DNA of 9,561 nt, taken from positions 1 through 9,561 of the forward strand of contig CAZOKN010000054.1 in NCBI GenBank assembly GCA_964580525.1. Direction: 5' to 3'. This stretch comes from CAZOKN01 sp964580525. Lineage in GTDB: Bacteria > Pseudomonadota > Alphaproteobacteria > Rickettsiales > UBA6187. This document shows, in pieces, positions 4,875 through 9,561 of the stretch (positions are counted from its first letter, which is position 1; every line of letters starts with the position of its first letter). A model generated the notes under the pieces. That model made no database searches and was not told the DNA's origin. It saw only the letters and a list, made by a program, of their open reading frames with translations. The position numbers and the translations under genes were made by a program.

Positions 4875-6628
4875 TATAATCCTTTCTGCACCTTTTCTTT
4901 GACCTTGGCTACGGAAATATCGTCATCCTCATTAACATATGAAATAGACCGATTCCATTGAAAAACAGCTTCATTATACCGCCCCTGCTGCCAATAGGAA
5001 TCTCCCAAATGATCGTTTATAACAGAATCATAAGGATTAATGCTTGCTGCTTTTTCAAGATACTCTGTCGCCTTATCATATTCTTTAAGCTTAAATAAAG
5101 CCCAACCCATACTATCTATTACCTGAGCATCATCAGGCCGCACTTTAACAGCACTTTCTATCATTTCCTTTGCACGCTCTATATTTTTATTTTTTTCTAT
5201 CCAGCTATAACCAAGATAATTCATAACTTCAGGCTGCTGTGGGCGAAGTGAGAGGGCCATTAACAAATCAGCCTCTGACTTATTCCAATCGCCATAACGC
5301 TCATAGCATATGCCGCGCGCAAAGAATACTGGCCAATCCCCTAATTTTGGCTGATTAATATTTTCGATAACCCTCGTATATACACTTGCTGCATCTTTAT
5401 ATTTTTTATCTTGTCTCATTAAATCCGCCAACGACAAAAGTATAGGAGTAGGCTTCGTATCTTTTCTCGCTGCATTCTTCAGCATTTTTACAGCCTTAGC
5501 CTTATTACCAAGCTTATACATATTTTCCGCAGCATTAACCATTGCAGCGACATGGAAGTCAGACCCTTTATCTATTCCTCTATAAACTTTTACAGCCTTA
5601 AGGAACTCATTATTTTCATCATAATATCTGGCCAAAAGCATTTTAGCTTCCTGGTCATCCGGATTTATATAGAGTACCAGTCTCAAATATTGCAGGCCTT
5701 CTCTATAATAACCACCCGTGTAAATAACCCTGACAACTTCTTTTAAAACTTCCGCAACGCCAAGCTGAGCATTTGAAACCAATCTTTCATGACGCCCAAA
5801 CCATGAATTAATATGATTTATAGAATATTGAAAATGTTTGGTATCTGGATGTTGTTTTATGTATGCCAGATAAATTTTCTTAGCTTTTTCTGGGTTGTTA
5901 TTTCTCTCATAGAAATTTCCTGCAACCCTAACAAAATGGTATGGCATCATAACTCTAGGATCGACAGAAAATTCTTCAAATTTCTGCGCTGTTCCTTCAC
6001 TATCACCCATAATATCCTTTATAATACCAGATTGATAACTCAGAAAAAGTGAAGGGATTTTGCCCTCACCTAAAATATTCTTCGAATAATCGAGCGCATC
6101 ATCATATTTCTTCTGGCCAACTTTAATCCACAATTTCACAAACGGCATTATTACAGCATTAACTGCAGAAACTGTTATTTCAGAATTATTGTTTGTCACA
6201 TCTTGGATAATTTTTTCCGCCTCATCAAACTTGCCATTACTCATACAATATAGAGCAAGAAAAAGACTGGCATTTAAATCTGAACCTTTTTTTTCTCTAT
6301 AAATCTGCGCAATTTTAGCAGCTTTATCTACTTCGCCAGCTTCAATTAATACCTTATATCCCTTACTTAGTAATTCTATACTGTCAGGATTTTCTTTGAT
6401 TGCCTGAAAGAAAACATCAGCCGCATCTTCAGGATTTTCGTTATTAATTGCATAATGATTAGCCAGATAATTTCCTGCGAGATGCTGCTCAAGAGGCTCC
6501 GCCATTTTTTCTTTCTGAGGCTCTTCGCTTTTTATAGGCGACTCTTCCTCTTCACCTGCCAACACCGCATTTGTACAAAAGATCAGTAACAAGCCTGCTA
6601 AGACTATATGTCTTTTCGATAACTTCAT
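4874..6628 (-). CDS. Exported tetratricopeptide repeat protein
   Basis: This protein has 584 aa from the ATG at 6628. A longer frame begins with TTG at 6640, but that codon would sit only a few nt from the predicted transcription start and has no better ribosome binding site. MKLSKRH, a hydrophobic core and NAVLAG form a Sec signal peptide with probable cleavage after VLA. The cysteine in LLIFC does not make a good lipobox. A Glu/Lys-rich linker follows, then TPR-like helical hairpins to the end. The clearest repeats are the last ones, such as PEVMNYLGYSWIEKN, DDAQVIDSMGWALFKLKEYD and DSVINDHLGDSYWQQGRYNE. TPR proteins are scaffolds for protein binding; this one probably works in the periplasm or at an envelope membrane, with partner unknown. 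A similar TPR gene often precedes ispE in alphaproteobacteria, as I recall. It is the first gene of the operon and overlaps ispE by one base. Confidence 0.88.
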   Translation of the reverse strand: MKLSKRHIVLAGLLLIFCTNAVLAGEEEESPIKSEEPQKEKMAEPLEQHLAGNYLANHYAINNENPEDAADVFFQAIKENPDSIELLSKGYKVLIEAGEVDKAAKIAQIYREKKGSDLNASLFLALYCMSNGKFDEAEKIIQDVTNNNSEITVSAVNAVIMPFVKLWIKVGQKKYDDALDYSKNILGEGKIPSLFLSYQSGIIKDIMGDSEGTAQKFEEFSVDPRVMMPYHFVRVAGNFYERNNNPEKAKKIYLAYIKQHPDTKHFQYSINHINSWFGRHERLVSNAQLGVAEVLKEVVRVIYTGGYYREGLQYLRLVLYINPDDQEAKMLLARYYDENNEFLKAVKVYRGIDKGSDFHVAAMVNAAENMYKLGNKAKAVKMLKNAARKDTKPTPILLSLADLMRQDKKYKDAASVYTRVIENINQPKLGDWPVFFARGICYERYGDWNKSEADLLMALSLRPQQPEVMNYLGYSWIEKNKNIERAKEMIESAVKVRPDDAQVIDSMGWALFKLKEYDKATEYLEKAASINPYDSVINDHLGDSYWQQGRYNEAVFQWNRSISYVNEDDDISVAKVKEKVQKGL

Positions 6629-6654
6629 TTTATAACTCAAAAAATATTCTTTTG

Positions 6655-6683
6655 ATTATAAGGAGTAACAAAGTATATAGCAA
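6655..6683 (-). promoter_or_regulatory. Promoter of the TPR-ispE operon
   Basis: On the minus strand TTGCTA (6683-6678) is separated by exactly 17 nt from a perfect TATAAT (6660-6655). Transcription would start near 6648, about 20 nt before the ATG at 6628. The -35 box shares two bases with the T-run of the rpoC terminator. This is the best sigma-70 match in the window. Confidence 0.7.
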
Positions 6684-6715
6684 AAAAATAAAGACGGAGA
6701 TTGCTCCCCGTCTTT
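6682..6715 (-). terminator. Intrinsic terminator of rpoC
   Basis: On the minus strand AAAGACGG (6715-6708) pairs with CCGTCTTT (6697-6690) around a 10-nt loop. One A and then seven T follow (6688-6682). It lies 28 nt past the rpoC stop, as expected for the end of that transcription unit. On the plus strand the stem is followed only by ATAATTTTT, with no plus-strand gene upstream to end. Confidence 0.85.
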
Positions 6716-6742
6716 ATAATTTTTAAAACCAATCTAGATAAA

Positions 6743-9561
6743 CTACATCGCGCCAGAACTTGCTATAGTTTGCTGCTCTGCTGAAGAAGCTGCTTCTGCT
6801 TCATCTGCCAAAGCTTTCGCTTTGTTAGCAGCATCAATTTCACTATCACGCTTCTTAGCTATCTTACGAACTTTGTTCATATAGAAGCCTGTTCCAGCAG
6901 GAATCAAACGACCAACGATAACGTTCTCTTTCAATCCACGTAACCTATCTACTCTTCCAGCAACTGAAGCTTCTGTAAGAACCCTAGTTGTTTCCTGGAA
7001 CGAAGCCGCAGAAATAAACGAGTGAGTTTGCAAGCTTGCTTTAGTTATACCCTGCAATATAGGCAATGCCCTAGCAGGTTTATAATTTTCTTTATGAGCT
7101 TTAGCGTTAGCTTCATCAAGTTCAAACCTATCAACGTTTTCGCCAGCTAGGAATGTTGTTTCACCAGAATCAACGATTTCCATTTTTTGCAACATTTGAC
7201 GAATGATTACTTCAGGGTGCTTATCATCGATTTTCACACCTTGCAGACGATAAACCGCCTGGATTTCATTCACCATATATTCAGCCAAAGCCTCAACACC
7301 CATTACTCTCAAGATATCATGAGGAACAGGATTACCGTCCATAATCAAATCACCTTTGCTAACAAAGTCACCTTCGTTAACAGTGATATGCTTACCTTTC
7401 GGTATCAAATATTCTATAGGCTCAACAGACTCATCTTCTGGCTTAATGATAATACGGCGCTTAGACTTATAGTCTTTACCGAAATGTATCATACCATCCA
7501 TTTCGCAAATAATTGCGTGGTCTTTAGGTCTACGTGCTTCAAACAACTCGGCAACGCGTGGTAAACCACCTGTAATGTCACGAGTCTTAGAAGATTCTTT
7601 AGGTATACGCGCAATAACGTCACCCGCATGTACATACTGACCATCATCAACACTCATGATCGCATCGATAGGTAAGTAGTATCTAGCTTCCAAACCGTTA
7701 GCCAGTGTGATAACTTCGCCTTTCTCATCACGCAATGTAACTCTCGGACGTAGTTCTGAACCACCTGATTTTTGCTTCCAGTCGATAATTCTCTTGCTAG
7801 CAATACCAGTTGCTTCATCAAGCTGCTCATCAACTGATACACCGTAAATCAAATCGCGGTAGTTAACATGACCAGAACGCTCTGTGATAATAGGAATAGT
7901 ATAAGGGTCCCACTCAGCCAAGCTTTGACCAGCTTTCACCTTATTTCCATCATCTACTTGCAACTTAGCACCATAAGGAACCTTGTATCTTGCATGCTCA
8001 ACCTTTTTCTCGTTAAGTATCACTACTTCACAAGTACGGCTCATCACAACATTACGACCCTTAGAGTCAGATACTATATTGCGGTTAATTATTTTAACTT
8101 CACCTTCTCTTGTTGTCTCAACGCTAGAAATTTCAACACCCTTCTGAGCCGCACCACCAATGTGGAATGTTCTCATTGTAAGCTGAGTTCCAGGCTCACC
8201 AATCGATTGAGCAGCAACAACACCCACAGCCTCACCAACGCTAACCAAATCACCAGTAGCAAGGTCACGTCCATAGCATGTTGCACATATTCCGCTCTTG
8301 CTTTCGCATGTAAGTGCAGATCTAACTTTTATCGACTCCATGCCAGAAGCATCAATAGCTTCAACCATGTCTTCATCAAGGATTTGTCCACCCTTTACGA
8401 TGATCTCGCCAGAAACAGGATGTCTTACATCCAAAGAAGCTGTACGACCAAGTATTCTGTCTGCCAAAGGAACTGATATTTCACCAGCTTCAATTACAGC
8501 TTTAGCAACGATACCGTTATTCGTGCCGCAATCATCTTCAGTAACAATACAATCCTGAGAAACGTCAACTAAACGTCTTGTCAAATAACCAGAGTTAGCT
8601 GTTTTCAAAGCCGTATCAGCAAGACCTTTACGAGCACCGTGTGTAGAGATGAAGTATTCCAATACCGTCAAACCTTCTTTGAAGTTCGAGATAATCGGAG
8701 TTTCGATAATGTCGCCATTTGGCTTCGCCATCAAACCGCGCATACCAGCAAGCTGTTTAATCTGTGCTGCCGAACCACGCGCTCCTGAGTGCGCCATCAT
8801 ATATATCGAATTAAGCTTATTTATGCCATTTTCTTCCTTAGGAGAATCAGCCGCTTCACCAGATATACTCTTCATCATGTCATGTGCAATACGGTCTGTG
8901 CACTGCGCCCAGCTATCCACAACTTTATTGTATTTTTCACCTTGAGTGATCAAACCATCTGAATACTGCTCAGCAAATTTTTTCACTTCTTCAATAGCTT
9001 CAGATATATGTTTTTCTTTAGTTGAAGGAATCAATATATCATCCTTACCGAAAGAAATACCAGACCTACAAGCATGTGAGAATCCAAGCGCCATTATATG
9101 GTCAGCAAACATAACCGTAGTTTTCGGACCACAGTGACGATAAACAGTGTCTATCAACTTAGTCACTTCTTTCTTAGTCATCAAACGATTAGCATTTTCA
9201 AACGTGATGTTTTCATGCTTAGGCAATTCTTGGTAAAGAATCACACGTCCAGCAGTAGTATCTACAACCTTAGTAGCATCACGGCCATCCGCGGCACGTA
9301 CATTTATCCTGAACCTAATTTTGCTGTGCAGAGTAATAACCTTCTCATTCAAAGCATGGAAAATTTCAGAAATTTCACCAAATACTTTACCTTCACCCGG
9401 CTGCTTATCTCTAGCAATTGTCAAATAGTAAAGACCAAGAATTATATCCTGCGAAGGAACTATAATCGGCTTACCGTTTGATGGGCTAAGAATGTTGTTA
9501 CTTGACATCATCAATACACGTGCTTCCAACTGAGCTTCAATTGACAAAGGAACGTGAACAG
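6743..9561 (-). CDS. rpoC: DNA-directed RNA polymerase subunit beta', C-terminal two thirds (5' end beyond the window)
   Basis: This is the large catalytic subunit of RNA polymerase. The frame is open to the right edge, where it reads AVHVPLSIEAQLEAR, so the gene continues outside. The catalytic NADFDGD motif would lie only a few residues beyond the edge. Counting from Leu at 9547 as residue 1, RGSAAQIKQLAGMRGLMAKP (257-276) is the bridge-helix region. GARKGLADTALKTANSGYLT (304-323) belongs to the trigger loop. Cys340, Cys414, Cys421 and Cys424 are the second zinc site (DDCGT; TCESKSGICATCYG). VAAQSIGEPGTQLTMRTFHI follows at 444-463. Matching the zinc cysteines to E. coli predicts a full protein near 1,408 aa, so length looks normal. 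The last 30 or so residues are an Ala/Glu-rich tail ending SSGAM. A terminator follows closely. No frame break is seen. Confidence 0.98.
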   Translation of the reverse strand, partial: VHVPLSIEAQLEARVLMMSSNNILSPSNGKPIIVPSQDIILGLYYLTIARDKQPGEGKVFGEISEIFHALNEKVITLHSKIRFRINVRAADGRDATKVVDTTAGRVILYQELPKHENITFENANRLMTKKEVTKLIDTVYRHCGPKTTVMFADHIMALGFSHACRSGISFGKDDILIPSTKEKHISEAIEEVKKFAEQYSDGLITQGEKYNKVVDSWAQCTDRIAHDMMKSISGEAADSPKEENGINKLNSIYMMAHSGARGSAAQIKQLAGMRGLMAKPNGDIIETPIISNFKEGLTVLEYFISTHGARKGLADTALKTANSGYLTRRLVDVSQDCIVTEDDCGTNNGIVAKAVIEAGEISVPLADRILGRTASLDVRHPVSGEIIVKGGQILDEDMVEAIDASGMESIKVRSALTCESKSGICATCYGRDLATGDLVSVGEAVGVVAAQSIGEPGTQLTMRTFHIGGAAQKGVEISSVETTREGEVKIINRNIVSDSKGRNVVMSRTCEVVILNEKKVEHARYKVPYGAKLQVDDGNKVKAGQSLAEWDPYTIPIITERSGHVNYRDLIYGVSVDEQLDEATGIASKRIIDWKQKSGGSELRPRVTLRDEKGEVITLANGLEARYYLPIDAIMSVDDGQYVHAGDVIARIPKESSKTRDITGGLPRVAELFEARRPKDHAIICEMDGMIHFGKDYKSKRRIIIKPEDESVEPIEYLIPKGKHITVNEGDFVSKGDLIMDGNPVPHDILRVMGVEALAEYMVNEIQAVYRLQGVKIDDKHPEVIIRQMLQKMEIVDSGETTFLAGENVDRFELDEANAKAHKENYKPARALPILQGITKASLQTHSFISAASFQETTRVLTEASVAGRVDRLRGLKENVIVGRLIPAGTGFYMNKVRKIAKKRDSEIDAANKAKALADEAEAASSAEQQTIASSGAM

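Noticed and set aside
6740..6840. The Ala/Glu-rich end of RpoC as a frameshifted or extended tail
   Set aside because: The predicted total length is close to E. coli RpoC and many alphaproteobacterial beta' subunits end in variable low-complexity tails.
7868..8476. A 202-codon open frame on the plus strand opposite rpoC
   Set aside because: It lies fully antisense to conserved rpoC, its translation is rich in Ser, Thr and Asn with no recognisable domain, and no ribosome binding site or promoter is apparent. The frame is open only because of rpoC codon usage.

Overview
The window reads as chromosomal DNA of an AT-rich alphaproteobacterium. The beta' subunit fragment, the IspE and TPR protein pair, the RcnB-like secreted protein and the K+-independent type of membrane pyrophosphatase all have an alphaproteobacterial look. 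The low GC content, a broken hppA and an rpoC that is not followed by rpsL would suit a host-associated, Rickettsiales- or Holosporales-like lineage. The MEP-pathway gene ispE argues against the genus Rickettsia itself. This placement is inference from family resemblance, not a computed phylogeny.

Layout, left to right. (1) 1-2018, minus strand: hppA, the proton-pumping pyrophosphatase, with its 3' end beyond the left edge. It is interrupted by two frame disruptions, near 453 and near 260, which together restore the original frame. (2) 2019-2228: a divergent intergenic region with candidate promoters and a perfect GTTAAT/ATTAAC inverted repeat. (3) 2229-4023, plus strand: five small genes, namely an RcnB-like exported His-rich protein, a single-domain RRM RNA-binding protein, a VF530/DUF2132 DNA-binding protein, a GNAT acetyltransferase whose start overlaps the VF530 stop, and a Rid-family protein with its own strong ribosome binding site. 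(4) 4020-4874 and 4874-6628, minus strand: a two-gene operon of an exported TPR protein followed by ispE, joined by an overlapping stop/start. Its 3' end meets the Rid gene tail to tail with a 4-nt overlap. (5) 6655-6715: a compact boundary in which the rpoC terminator runs straight into a near-consensus promoter for the TPR-ispE operon. (6) 6743 to the right edge, minus strand: the C-terminal two thirds of rpoC.

Functionally this is mostly housekeeping: transcription (rpoC), isoprenoid precursor synthesis (ispE), pyrophosphate-driven proton pumping (hppA, apparently damaged) and probable removal of reactive enamines/imines (Rid protein). A little cluster of one-domain nucleic-acid-binding proteins is the least understood part. 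I found no mobile element, CRISPR array, tRNA or rRNA. The most interesting non-coding signals are a bidirectional terminator written into the last 18 codons of ispE, a perfect 12-bp hairpin slightly upstream in the same gene, and the fused terminator/promoter between rpoC and the TPR gene.
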